Numbered from the stretch's first letter, positions 48,500-60,900 are shown. The stretch is DNA of 64,000 nt from Melanocharis versteri (GCA_013397845.1 VZTG01001872.1:954692-1018691), one strand, 5' to 3'. Program-made: numbers and translations. Notes: generated by a model not told the origin, from the sequence alone.

Positions 48500-49200
48500 T
48501 AATTATCTTTTCTCATCATCAGTCATCTCTTGAAGTCTTTGCTTCATTCAGATGCCAGGTATTTCCGAAATTAATCATGTCATTGAAGGCGGCATCTTTT
48601 CATGTAAATGGACTTTATTATCTGGATCAAAAAGCTCCCCCCCTCTCCTCCTTTAAGCTGCAAAAGCCCATTTGTAGCGAAAGTGTCTGAAATCTGACAT
48701 GCTGCCTTCTCAAGAAAGATTCGTAGTGGTGACCTCCCAGCAAGAGCTAAGCATCCGTCACCGGGAGTGCGTGTGTGTGCTGCTTGCACCCTTGGGCTGG
48801 ATGCATGCTAATTTGCCCCATTGTTTCGGGGTGAGTGGCTTTCCAGCACTTCCAAACAAAGCCTTTTTGCATAAGCCTCTGTGTGTACAATTATTTTACG
48901 TTCACATCATTCCATCATCCTATGTCTATTCCTGATATAAGAGGGGATGGAAATGTCTTTGTTTTCTTGTTGCGCTGGGGATTACAGGCTGGATTTAGCA
49001 TGTTAGCAAGGCCACTCCTCTTTCATTAAATCCTATTTGACAAACGTTTGGGACCGTAGGATTGATCAGCACATTGCACTGCTCATCGTAGCTTTAACTT
49101 TTCAAAGGAGCACTGTCTTCAAACCATGTTGATTCAACAAGAAACCAATCCACAGCAACTGACTGTGCATGCGCAGTATTGCAGGGATGGATGAGAAAGT
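48500..49200. promoter_or_regulatory. Candidate element with POU/SOX site pair
   Basis: ATGCTAAT (48805-48812) is a good POU octamer variant, and CATTGTT (48819-48825), a SOX core, follows six bases later. Nearby are TTTTGCATAAG (about 48866-48876) and ACAATTATTTTAC. At 49164-49175 GTGCATGCGCAG resembles the palindromic NRF1 site. No coding signature. Co-occurrence of POU and SOX cores is typical of neural or stem-cell enhancers, but the spacing here is not the canonical adjacent arrangement. Confidence 0.3.
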
Positions 49201-49824
49201 AAAAATGGCAGGCATACTCTTAGGAGTTATCAAAGCCTTGGTAGAAAAACACATTCATGTTGCCCATTGGACTCACATTTTAATGAATTCTATGATGGAC
49301 AGGATTAAGAGCAAGTCAGCACTGACAAAGCAGTTCTTCATTTTGTAGATTTCACTTTTTAAGTTTGTGGGGATGCATTTAACAACTCCTTTCAAAAACA
49401 CCCTGTTATTTTATACCCATTGAGCTTTCCTCGGGGACCATCTGAGGACAGCATTATTAATTGTTAGCAAGCTCTATTCTCAGATTTAAAAAGGGAAACT
49501 TGGGCATCATCTGACTAAAAGGTAGAAGTGGAAGCTTCTAACTGGCCTTCTGTGCTTACACTGTAAAGTACTAAAACCTTAAGGTCACTGGTTTTTATCA
49601 TCAGCAATGACCTGAAAGGATCAATAAATTTATTAGAAAGTTTTCTGCACTGTGTGCCATGTGAGAGTCGTGTTCTGTATTCCCCGTATTTCCTGGTAAC
49701 AGTTTAAAAGCATGAACAGACCAAAAGTTGGAATTTTTTAAATTACAGGTACACTGTTACACATCATTGAAGATAGCTATGAGTGTTTAGACGTAATGTA
49801 TAGATTCTTGATTTTTGGCAGAAA
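49201..49824. other. Unique non-coding DNA
   Basis: Nothing recognised before the L3-like LINE relic. Confidence 0.45.
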
Positions 49825-50760
49825 GAAGCAAGGCCATTATCTAGTTTGCTTCTCTGTCTAGTAAAGGCCACAGGACTCCTTGAAGGTTTTTTATGATTCT
49901 ATATCTTGCAGCAGACTTTCCAAAGTTAATGTTAAACTATCATGACAACAAAGCCACCACAATATTCAGTAAATGCTCCCATTGCTAAGCACTCTCATGG
50001 TTAAAAAATTCCCTTTAATTTCTGGCATGAATTCATCTAACTTTGACCTCTAGATGTTAGATCTTGTTTTACGTACGTCTTTGTTAAACTGAAGAGCTCT
50101 CCATCAAATTCTGTTTCCTCTGAAGGTTCTTGTATACTGTGGTCAAGTCAATCCTTAACCTTTTCTCTATTAAGCTAAACAGTCTGAGCTTCTTGAGCCT
50201 CTCACAATTGTTTTCTAATCCTCACAGTGTTTTCGAGTCCTTTAGCCATTCCCTTGGCTCCTCTCTCTAATTTATCAAAAACCTCTTTAAACATAGGCAC
50301 CAGAACTATTCCATTAGTGGTCACAACAGTGCCACAGAAAAAAGATAATATAACTCAGGCTTCCCTCTGCTTATATATCCTAAAGACCAAAGTTACCCTC
50401 CCAGCTACAGAGCTAGCATGTATCTGACCAGCTACCATCCTGCCATGTTCCTTTGGGAGCCATTTCATTCCAGAAGAGAGTCATCCCCCTCTGTAACTAT
50501 TCCCTGGACTCTGTTTACCCAAAGTTATCATTTTACACTTCCCCTGATCATTGTTGTCTTTGTGCATCAGTGTCCTGTCGTCGCTACTTACAGCCTTCCC
50601 AGTCTGTGTCAGCAACGACTTCATGTTTTCTAACAGCTGTTGAAAATGTTGAACAGCACCCATCCACCCAAGAAATAGTGCTTCATTCCCAAATTCTCAG
50701 TAAAGATTCCCCATATGTAGTGAAAGATTACCAGCTGCCCTCCCCCTCCTGCCTTGCTAG
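49825..50760 (-). mobile_element. L3/CR1-like LINE relic, about 0.9 kb
   Basis: Read on the plus strand, the segment follows the reverse complement of a sauropsid L3/CR1-like element over its whole length. In order it shows CATTATCTAGTTTGCTTCTC with AAGGCCACAG near the 3' end, TAGATGTTAGATCTTGTTTT, AACTGAAGAGCTC, GTGGTCAAGTCAATCCTTAA, CTATTAAGCTAAACAGTCTG, TTTTCTAATCC, CACCAGAACTATTCCA, then GCATCAGTGTCCTGTCGTCG and TTCATGTTTTCTAACAGCTG. The last blocks lie over the RT active-site region (about 50600-50640), where the KFADDTK codons are no longer legible. Similarity continues to about 50730 (GATTCCCCAT). Plus-strand open frames of 66-166 codons here are antisense to the LINE. Confidence 0.88.
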
Positions 50761-52139
50761 GGAAATGGTGCACTATAAAGCACAGAGAAGAAGCAATACC
50801 CTTGTCTCTGCCTGGCACATCATGTGTCATGCCCACTTTGGCGTGGCATTTTTCATTCTCTTTTTTTTTTTCTGCACTCTCCTGAGACAGTACATATACC
50901 TGGTCCAGAGACAAGAGACTGGGAAACTATCACCTCTACCAAGGAAGAGTTAAAACTCTTGTCTGCCTGATAAAAGGATGTGTGCTAAAGCCAAGATGCA
51001 TTTCACCAAGTGAAGACCATTTATAGGAAGAGCAACGCTTGCTTCTTCACATTTAGATTTGCTGTTTTGTGTAGGGTTGCTGCAGCTTTCTGAGATTGAC
51101 AGGTTGCTTGGTGTTTATTGTTAATTATTAACTTTAATTTATTGTTAATTATCATGTCATTATTGCTGTGGTGCTACTTTGGTACTAAAGCGATGGGCAG
51201 AATCCATTTGTATGAGTAAAAGTATAGGCTTGTCCTAAGGAACTGTAGGAAGGCTTTTTCAAAAAGTAAAAATAAAAAACCCTCACCAGTTTTAAATTAT
51301 TTATCACTATCAATGCGATTTCCCTGTACTAGCCATAATATTTATTTTTCTCAGTGTTTTCAGTAGTTCTGGGAACTGTTTTTCACAGAAATGTCTAATT
51401 ATTATCATTGGTAATTAAATTTATTTATTATGTTTTGCTGTTGCTGAAGGAGCTTCTCATGCCTTTGACAAGCTTTCTTGTACACTCTCACCAAAGATGA
51501 ATGAAGGTATAATTAAATTCCAAAAAAAATTGTCAATGTTGACATTGTTTCTTTTTCATAGGGCAATTTGTAACCATCTCTGATTTTTGTCCTGTTTAAA
51601 ATTTATTTAATTCGTTTTCTATTTCGTCTTTTTTGAACATACTTTTTTTTGCCTTGGTCTCCTCTACCGCCCCCCCCTTTTTTTTTTAATTCATTCTCAT
51701 CCACAAATTTTCATTAGTATTCTGATAACTTTACAAGAAATCTTGCAAAGCATCAGACTTGTCCTTAGTCTCTTTAGCAAAACTTTGTTATTTCCATGTT
51801 GCAATTTGAAAAAATGGGTGCAGTGGAAAAAGAGAGGGTGAAATGAACAAGTGGAAAAGAATTTTCCTCCCCAAATAAAACAACATTTTTGGTTGCAAAA
51901 TATGAAGAGAATAAAAAAAAAAAAAGAGAGAGAGAAAGAGGGAAAGGGAATTTTAAAACTTACAGCTCTGATGGAAAAAAAATTGAAATTTTGAACAAAC
52001 AGAAGCATATTTGCAGAAAGGTGAGGTTCTGAGATGCGTAGAAAAAGCAAAATCTGAGGGAATTTTGGAAGAAAAAGAAAAGCCGTAAATGGCAATTTTT
52101 TTTTTTTTTTTTAGCGCTTGCTTTCTGCCCTTCTTTCAT
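50761..52139. other. Non-coding DNA with homopolymer tracts
   Basis: No gene. Contains a tandem pair TTTATTGTTAATTAT near 51114-51152, a C8/T11-type tract at about 51669-51688, an A-run then GA-run at 51915-51950 and a 17-nt T run at 52096-52112. A 132-codon minus frame (51697-52095) rich in Phe and Ser derives from these T/C-rich tracts and is not credible. Confidence 0.55.
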
Positions 52140-52900
52140 AGAGCGTTAGGACACACAAGGGGTTAAAGGTCCAGGAAGAGAGCTAGGGAAGAAAAATCCC
52201 TCTGTTAATTGATCTGCCTGTCTGGTGACGAGGGCCAGCTGAAGCTTGTCAGAAACTGTATGAGCTGAATCAAGCTTGGGGCCCTAAGTAAAATACAGAC
52301 ACCTGGAGCGAGGAGGGGCTGGCTCGCACTGTGCGCAGCTATTTAGTTGTTCTTTTAATGTAGGCAGGGAAGGGAAAGGGTCAAGCAGTGCTGAGCCTGG
52401 GCTTGAGGGATGTCAAATAGTTTTTCCACTGAAAAGAAACAAGGCTAAAGCCTGTTAATGGCATCTAATGCTCTTATTGTGAAGGTCTGTGTGTACTTGT
52501 GGGCTTGCTGGTGTATGTTGGAGGCACGTTTTGGCAATTGAGGAGGCATTGTTGTTTGATAGTCTTACCCATAGGCATGTCACGGGGCAAGCCGCAGTGG
52601 AAATTCGGAGTGAAATCTGCGCAACTCGATTTCAATTCACGCTGCTCAGGGCAACGTGCTCAGAGGTGATCCTTTACCTCCTGCCCTGATTCCCTTTCCA
52701 AAGGATGAAGTGATCCAGAGTACATCCTAAAAAGCATTTTTCTTTCTCCTTACTCTAGGTTCTGCCTCCAGACGCCTCCGCCGATGCAATCTGGCTAGGA
52801 TTCTGCATGCCACTTTGTTTGACCCTGATGACATAAGTTGACGCATGTACTTTTGAACCTTCCCAAGAATGAATAATATCCCTGCAATAAAACGAAATCC
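52140..52900. promoter_or_regulatory. Candidate conserved non-coding element
   Basis: Moderate GC content and little simple sequence. It holds words such as TTAATTGATCTGCC, GTGTCATTT-like MEIS words, GATGACATAAGTTG and CAATAAAACG. A splice-acceptor-like TTTCTCCTTACTCTAG ends at 52759, but no donor-bounded frame follows. The call rests on texture only. Confidence 0.25.
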
Positions 52901-55900
52901 TAGCTTTTTTAACCCACCAAGTCCCTGCGACTGTTGGGGCTGGGCATGTCAAATGGTGGCTCAGCCGATGGACGCCTGAAATGGAAGTGGATAGATTTCA
53001 ACCCCCAAACAAACAAGCCATTGAGAGCTGGCACTAGCCCACTTTTCTCCTGATACCTGTGATGAGCACGTTTGAAACGCTGAAACCTTTTTTTCATGGT
53101 TAGTGGGAGGAGAGAGAGAGAGGACTAAAGAAGGCGAAAAAGAGCAGAGAGACTTGTGGCTTCAGATTTTAAAGGTAGCAAGCACCCTAGGAAAGCTAGG
53201 GGCTGGGGGAGGCTCGCTGGAACTAAAGCTGCGAACCATCAGGGTTGCTTTGATTCTCCTGCGTTAGGTATAACTTAAAATAGGTCCTTCCCTCCCCTTT
53301 GTCCTGAGTTCCCAAAATACTACACTTCAATTAGAGATGGGCCTCAAGGTTACACCAAGTTCAGACTTCCGCCCATTTTAGTGAGGTCAAACCCAGAACT
53401 TTATTTGGCGATTTCTATGCTTTTTGAAGACTTCCGTACACCTGGCTGAGCCCGGGCTGTATAAAGGAGGACCAAGACACAAATGAACTGCATCATCATT
53501 ATTAATGTAAGATCTTAAGCCTTAGTTATGCCATTCCTGCAGCTTTCCCATTTGGTGTCCAGACATGCCAAGAGCAGACCACAAGGAGATAGGAGCCCTT
53601 TTTTCTAAGAGAAGCTGCCAAGCTTCTCCTTAAAGTCCTTAAACCCTGACAAGGCACTGTGAAATACTGAAATGATCTTTTCTGGAGGAGGATTGTACTT
53701 AAATCAGGATGCAGGAGGTTGTATTTGGCTGAACCAGTGTGATAACTCTGCATGGCTGAAATAGAAACTGCCAGTATTTGTTTGGGTTTATTATTTGTTG
53801 GATGCCATGAATCCTTTTTCCTCTGGACTTCTAGTACTATTCACATCTATCAATAGAATAGAAGGTTTGCCTAAACACGGTAAATTTACGTATTTATATT
53901 TAAATATTGCATTGAAAATGGCAAGGACAAATAAACACACATGTTAGAAAGAGATTAGGTCTCTCCTTGATTAGGTCATTGTTTTAATTAAAAAAAAATC
54001 AGGTTTCATTTTTTCATTCATTTAAAATGATAGGACTACCTTGAGTCTGTCTTTCACACTTCAATTTTGTTTTGTTTCTTGAAGAGAGGCACTGAGGAGA
54101 ACTGATTGCAGTTATTCTTGACATTTTAAATGGCCATCCTTTTCCTCTTGGATATGGCACCCAGATGTATAGTTAGAAAGTTAAAGTGGCTCAGCTAAAG
54201 ATAAGGATGCTGTGAACTTCGGTTTTACAACTCCTGCCTTGGCCTCCCAGCCCAGCTGATTTAGTAGGAATGAGCTTGCCCAGCTCACAGAAATTCAGCC
54301 CGGGGGGAAATGAAGGGAGGGGGTGGGAATAACAGTACTGCACAGACCTCTGCTCCAAATGCACGCAGAAAACTGCTTGACCGGAATGTCGAGAGCAATC
54401 CTGGCACTGCAGCCTCCCCTAAACCAGGGGCCTGGGGGAGCTGCCCACGGTAGGGAGGCTGAGCCTGAGCAGTGGTTTGGGCGAGAGCTGGGGTTGCTTG
54501 GCTGGAGAAATACAGGAGATGGAAAGATAATAAAAGGAAAGCATGGGGAACAGATTGCTTGAGCAGAATATTTTAGCTTAATAAAAAAAAAAATAAAATA
54601 ATAAATCCACAGGCAACCCACTCCTCTAAGATTACAGTCCTCTATATGAGACTGATGAAATTTATACAAGAGAGAGAGACATAACGAAAGAAATTGTTTA
54701 TTTGTTTGTTTGCCTTTATAAAACCCATTTGGGAGGAACATCAACAAATATACCATACATCAGTTATCTGCCTTATACCAGTTACACTGATGCTGGAGAC
54801 ATCTTTTGTTAGAAATTAATGTATGTAATAAAGTTTTACATTTTTCATATGTTTTGAAGTATGTGGGTCATAATTCTTTTGACTGCATAATTACTTTTTC
54901 TACACAAGAAAAATGAGGTGCTTAGTCCTAAGTAAATAACCTCAAAACAAACCAAGAAAAAAACAGTTGCATCTTTTTTATCTTCTGGGTCTTGCACAAT
55001 AAATATTTTGTTAGAAACTTAAAAAAAAAGTTAAATATTCTCAATATAATTTCACTTTTAAAAAAACAAACAAGACCCTCTAGAATCACATTGAAAAATA
55101 CACTGAAGTTAGAGAGGAAAAGAAATGTATTATATCATGACATTTTTAGGTGCAGATGAAAATAATACTTACTGGAAGGGTTTGCCTGGTTAATCATTTT
55201 AGGTTTTCCTCTCTTCACTTCTGGACCATCAAAAAGATCCAGTAAATGAATTTCACTAGATCCAAGAACATTTAGTGCTCTTGCTTCTCTGCCTCCATTC
55301 CCTTTAACTAAGCCTGAAGCCATGACTAAAGAGCCAGGGTGATATGCAGACTCATGAGAAGGACAGTCCAGTTGAACCAGCAGGCAATGGAAAAACTCCC
55401 TCTGCAAATCAAATTGCCTTAATTTTGATTGCTAATGGCAGACATTGGAAAATGGTGTGATAACCTCCAAAACACAAGAGCCTGGCTTATATATCATGCC
55501 AATATGAGAGAAGGGGTTGTGCTCTGGTTTTTTGCCTAATTCAGGACTCTTTTTGTTTGTCGACGTGGTTTTCTGAGATTTTTGGACGATATTACATTGA
55601 GATTGTAAATCTCTCTCTCTCTTTTTTTTTTTTTTTTCCTTGAGCACCAGAAACTTTTTAGAAGACTTTTAAAGAAAATAGGATTTGCAGAGATGGCAGC
55701 AGCACCAGCAGCTTAGGTTGCCCAACCAGTAAACAACTATATATATGGGGTGCAAGTGGTTGCTCTGTCCATGTACCCCTGGCAGCAACTCAATCCCTGA
55801 CGGAAAGGAGCCCTGGAAAAGGTCATAGTCAGTTTGCCATTTCTAATCCTTAAGCACCGAACTAATGTCAACTCAGGGTCATGTAAATACAGATAGGAAA

Positions 55901-56399
55901 AGGGGAGGAAAGGAATGCTTTAGGGGAAAAAAATCGAGATTTGGGGTTTTTTAAACTAAATTGAAATAAGCAACTCAGAAATCATCAGAAATCAGGGAGT
56001 CACACCAGGTTTGGCACTGGCTTAAATAAATCAATTAAAGTACTGATTTAAGTTAAACCAATATGCTAGCAAGGCCTTAGGTTTTCATCTTCTGAAGACT
56101 TATGTGCATGCTCGGCTGAACAGTGGGAGTGATTATCTGTATAATTCATGGTAGGAGTACGGCCCTATTATTTAAGGATTCAGCTTTATAATATACTCTA
56201 TATTTGCAGATTGTTGCCTCTGTACGGGGCTTCTATGGATTTGGAGCTACTTGCTCTGGGTAAAATGTATTTCCAACTCCTCCACCCACCCCTTTATTAT
56301 GCTTTCATGGTCGTGACTGTTGTCTCTCCCTCCTCATCTGCATGAATTCCACTGGTGGTGCTGGTGAGGGACGTGCCACTTCTGCGGAGCCAGGACTTT
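52901..56399. other. Non-coding DNA, no gene seen
   Basis: No exon recognised. The 153-codon minus frame (54295-54756) has no motif and ends in low-complexity Phe/Tyr. A (CT)6 run joined to a 16-nt T run lies at 55611-55637. No transposon recognised. Confidence 0.5.
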
Positions 56400-57111
56400 T
56401 TTATAAATATGTAAATAAAATTTACCTTCTTGTGCTGACCCCTCGAAGGGCCATTTTTGGCCTGCAGCAAATATTTATGTGTGAGCTGTAAACCCCTGAA
56501 ACTGAGGGGTTATAGTGGAAATGCTGACAGAGTATTAAGAGACCTTTAACCCTTGGTTTAGCTGGCCCTGCTATAATTACAGGTCTGTCTGTTATTTTCA
56601 ATAGCACTCGTCATGACCTTGCCTCTATTTTTTAATTATAGTAGAAGTTGTGAAGGGAATTATTACTAAGTTGGGGGTTCCCCCTCTCTCTGAATTCGAT
56701 CTTTATTAAACAAGTAAAGCGCTGAAGAGGCAGGATTGGGCTAATGGCCTTTTCCCTCCCTTTTCCTCCCTCCTTTCTGAACTGTGGTTCAAGTTGTGCA
56801 TAAGCCCTGAGTAAAAGCCCTGTGATTTGAGCCTCCCAAGTCCCCTGTGAGCACTGAAACTGGCTGTACAATAAACATCAAAGGTTAATGAATAAGGGAA
56901 AAAAGTTGACATTTTATTTGGTAATGATTCTGATGCTTGAAATCGGAACGGAAAAGATGAGATCCAGGAGAAGGTCGCTTTTTCTTTTCCCCTTCCCTCC
57001 CTTTTTTTTCCAAAACCACCATGTCTGGAGGAGGCAGGTCTTATCAAAGCCCAGAAATGTCTGTTTAGGAACATTTGTGATCACAAACAACTGGGCCGTA
57101 GCTTGCAGCTT
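56400..57111. promoter_or_regulatory. Candidate regulatory element with SRF-type CArG box
   Basis: CCATTTTTGG at 56451-56460 is a perfect CC(A/T)6GG CArG box. It is followed by AAATATTTATG (FOX/MEF2-like), TAATTATAG and TTTATTAAAC. Two long pure-pyrimidine tracts (56748-56778 and 56978-57011) flank a stretch containing AATAAACATCAAAGG (FOX TAAACA plus TCF/LEF-like ATCAAAG). No coding signature. The cluster suggests an enhancer, but conservation is unknown. Confidence 0.3.
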
Positions 57112-58149
57112 AAGGAGACCAGCTGGAATACGTTTTTCAAGCAGCACTGTCAGTCCCTGCTCTGGCTCCCTGCTACTTTGGGGAGGGAGGGAACTCACTG
57201 GGGTGATGATATCCAGCCCCTTTCACTGCTGACCCATAGCAGTTCAGCGAGCTGCTGGAGCTCAAGGTGGAAGAATGCTCCATTCTCATCATCTGTGCAA
57301 TGTCCCATTGGGTTTTCACAGTTGGCCCCTGCAGAAGTTCCCTCAGCCTCGACTGCCCAAGCTTAATGAGGCTGAAGTTGCCCACTGAGTCTGCAGTGTG
57401 CAGGGAATCCCCAAGGAATAGGGATATTTTACAGCTTGGTGTATCATTGCTAAAGGGATGATAGAGGGGTGTATGTTTCCCTGGCTGGTGATCAATTCTC
57501 AGCAGCCCAGCTGTGGCCTGGAAATCTCCACAGAGGCGACAGCAGCACCCATCCCCAGCATCACCATGGGATTCTTCTGAGGCATGAGTGTCAGCATGGT
57601 TAGAGCAGTGGAGGGGCCACATATAGCCTGGAGAAAGAGAGATCCTCCATCCTAAAGTTGTAATCTTTTGGGATGAGCGTTGGCTTTTCTTATCGTGGGA
57701 CTGACCTAAACTCTGTATTTTGCATACACAAACCTCCTGACACTGAAAGGAGGCAAGCAGAAAGAAAAGTCGTGGTGTAGGAAGAGCACAACAGATCCTT
57801 GCACTGCAGCACAGGAATGTTGAAAACAAGAGGATGACAAGGAATGTACTTCAAGGCAGGAATTTTCCTGGGATCCTCTGGCTTCCCGCTCATATCCTCA
57901 AAATGAGCCCCAGGAAGGATACAGGCTTTGTGTTGGCCCTCCCCCCTGGGGAAGGGGACCTTGGCTGTTCTTTCAGTATCTCCCCATCAGATCCACAAAT
58001 TGAACCTGTGGAGCAGTTTAGGTATTTTCTTTTTTAATAGGAATGATGGATTGGCCTTCAGTGGCTGAATGACCTTTCTGTTCCAGTCTAGGCAGCTGCG
58101 GAGGGTTTGAGAAACATGACTGGATCAGGCCCTTAGGAAATGCTTTCAC
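57112..58149. other. GC-richer non-coding DNA with the longest open frame
   Basis: The minus-strand frame at 57173-57829 is open for 218 codons. Its translation is rich in Ser, Cys, His and Leu, with no domain, signal peptide or repeat I recognise. No close splice sites or Kozak-like context stand out, and other frames overlap it on both strands. I treat it as non-coding. Confidence 0.5.
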
Positions 58150-58860
58150 TAAAGCACTTTATGTACATTCGGGGAGCTCATGAATCACTGGGCTTCGCAG
58201 ATAACTTTACCCTTAAAATATAGGCGATTATGTTCATTTTAATATTTACCCAGGTAGGATACAAAGCGTGTGGCCATGAGGCGTAGCGCGGCGGTGAGCG
58301 ATGGCTTGTCTGCATTGTTTATAGATGAGTAATTAGAGCTGCTGTGCTGAGGCTGTGGGATGGGGACCAAACTGGCTGGATATTTATTTACATGACTCAG
58401 TGAATGAAACGGAGTTGGAAGCATAACTTATAGGTGTTATTCTTTCTCTCCCCGCTCCAGCCCCCCTGCCCCAAAAAAAGCACTTTTGGAGTATCCATGG
58501 CTACTTAATGCTGTATCTTCACACTACTTATTTTGAACACCATGTTCCTTTATTGAGGTGAAAGGAAAATGAATTAGCAAAAACTGGCACAGGTAATTAA
58601 TATTGTGTGGGCGAGAGAGGGAGAACACTTTCTAAATGGCTTGCATTACATTTATTAATCTCTTCTATGGTGTTCACTGCTTGTAGTTACGGCTAAGGAT
58701 GCTCATCTGCCGCTCATCTTCCACCGCATACCACTGACTGCCTTCTCCAGTTTGATGATGTTGAGTATTTTACCTTGAATAATTTAGACTTCAAATTAAG
58801 TATTTATACTCAAGTATTGCTGATATGCAATTATCAATAAAAGAAACAGCTTCTTGTTCA
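58150..58860. promoter_or_regulatory. Candidate regulatory element with AP-1 and homeodomain motifs
   Basis: TGACTCA (58393-58399) is a perfect AP-1 site, placed next to TATTTATTTAC (FOX-like). Around it lie GAGTAATTAGAGC, GGTAATTAATATT and ATGCAATTATC homeodomain words, plus GCGTAGCGCGGCGG, a small CpG patch (58281-58294). Simple sequence is scarce and there is no coding signature. This is one of the more enhancer-like stretches by eye. Confidence 0.3.
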
Positions 58861-60679
58861 CCAAATGTGTGAGCTTTTTTCTGGGAAAGGTGAGAATTCT
58901 GAGAGGCAAAATTTTACAGTGAAGTCACCTCTGTAGGTTTAACCAATCTTATCACTGCTTTCCCAGAATATTTTCTCCTGCTTTAAAGTATACATTGACA
59001 TGGAAATCATTATTGAAAGTAGGACTGAAAGTAAGGCATTATTCTAAGGAAAAAAACCAACTTTTTTTCCATAGGCCCTTAGATTTTAGACTACTGAAAA
59101 ATGTGTGAAGTGTATGAAAATGTAGACCCTTGGCTCCAAAATGAAAACAGCATTCCTATTCCCAAACTGGTTATGAGAGTGGGTTTCCACTTTTCCACCT
59201 GCTTCTATTAAATCAATAACTCGTCTGTACACTATTATTTTAGCTTTTAAGGTGGAAAGATTTGTAAGGGCAGTGTGGCGTAGAAAGGTTAAGCTTACAC
59301 ATGGTGGCACAAAAAGAAGAGACTGAACTGAGACTGGAGACTCACCAAGCATTGGGTTGTTTTGGTTTATGTGCTTCTTCATACCTAGCTCTTCTTTTGA
59401 AGAGTTAAAATGCTGAAGAGCAGGTTGCTGTTTTCATATACCTGTCCAAAACACGTGGACTTATGTTTACAAATTAATCACAAGTATGTCCATGCTATAA
59501 GCCAGTGTTTATTTCCTTGGTTTCTGGAATGTTGACAGTTGGATAAGTAGGCTCCATTGCCACATACTATGAATATTCCCTGTATATTTTTCCTTTTAAA
59601 AGGTATTTTGGCTTTACTATAAGTATCTTCACGAACCTGTTGAACTAAGCAGGGCAAAGCGTGAACTGGCCAGGAGCACTCTTCTCTATGTGTCTCTTAG
59701 GTAGCTGCCCTGTGGTGGGGTGACCAGGAGATAACTTAGCCAGGCCTCTCTCTCTCTCCATATCCTACTGCTTTTTTTGATCTAAGTACTTTTTCTGCCC
59801 TTTCCACTTTCCACAACATACCAGGACTGATGTGGATATACGTATACATAGAAGCAATACTGGACCATATTCTTCCTTTGAAAGTCTATTAAACCCTAAA
59901 TCAAGACCAGTCATACTTGACAATGGGATTTGCCTTTCTTTCTATCTTTCCTGTGGTATCTGTTGCTACTAAACGTGGTACTTGTTGTTGTTGAAGGAGA
60001 TTGTTTCTGAACATTTGATTTATTAAAAAACAAAACAAAACAGTTATTTCCTTTCTCAAGGCAGTTATTTACTCTTCTGTAATAATTTGTATATTCCCTA
60101 AATGCTATAGGGATATTCTCCTTGCTAACTCTGGCTAAAATAAAATATAAGGAAGGAAACCACTGACCTGTTAGAGCAGGTCAGGAGAGGGGCAAGTTGA
60201 TTTATGCTTCCAAATGATCCAATGCCACGAAGCATTTAAAGGCACACTGGCTTGCGAGGATGTGAGGAGTCCTCGGTTGCCACTGGCAGGCACAGCAGAG
60301 CAGCAGCCCCCACACTGGCCTTGGGAGGAGGCTACAACCCACTGCCCACACTATCCTGTACAGAGAGATACTGCCGGTCCCAATGCAAAAGCCAAGACTC
60401 AGGGGAACTCATGCTTTCAAGTCGTTTATCTGCTTCCTGAAATCGTACATGATCTATCCAAGTGCCAAAGTAAATGAACAAATCACATTTTTAATGTTTT
60501 GCTCATTTTGTTTGATAGATTGCCAAGAGAGAAATTTCAAGGGGTCTACAAGTCAGTCAGGTGAAAGAGTGACTTTCTGCTGTGTTTTTCATGTGAGTAA
60601 AATGCAGATCTATAAAGGATTAGGAGTCTTTATTCAGAGTTTGAACTTTAACATTCCTCAAGCCTCAAATATTTAATCT
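58861..60679. other. Non-coding DNA, no gene seen
   Basis: No exon or repeat recognised. Frames up to 98 codons without motifs. Confidence 0.5.
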
Positions 60680-60900
60680 TCAAAAGAAAGTAGTCATTTC
60701 ATGGCGAGTTATGAAACGTGAATTATTTATTCCACCAGTAAATATGTAATTAGGCATATTTTGAAAATCTGTAATTAATCCCTCACCCCTTAAACCCATA
60801 AGAAATGCTAATATGCCTCTGAGGTAAGGCAGGTTTCTATAAAGGGCATTATGTAAGCTGTTCTGATCTGTTGTATAATTATGTTTGCTGTCTGTAGTGG
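60680..60900. promoter_or_regulatory. Candidate short conserved non-coding element
   Basis: About 220 bases of AT-rich, non-repetitive sequence with GAATTATTTATTCC, TATGTAATTAGGC, TGTAATTAATCCC and TAATATGCC words, so several homeodomain-like cores within 130 bases. No frame or repeat signature. Confidence 0.25.

Noticed and set aside
50453..50953. 166-codon plus-strand open frame
   Set aside because: Most of it is antisense to the minus-strand L3/CR1-like LINE relic, so the frame is accidental.
52740..52860. Possible exon after the acceptor-like TTTCTCCTTACTCTAG
   Set aside because: Pyrimidine tract plus AG is common, and no open frame with a plausible donor follows.
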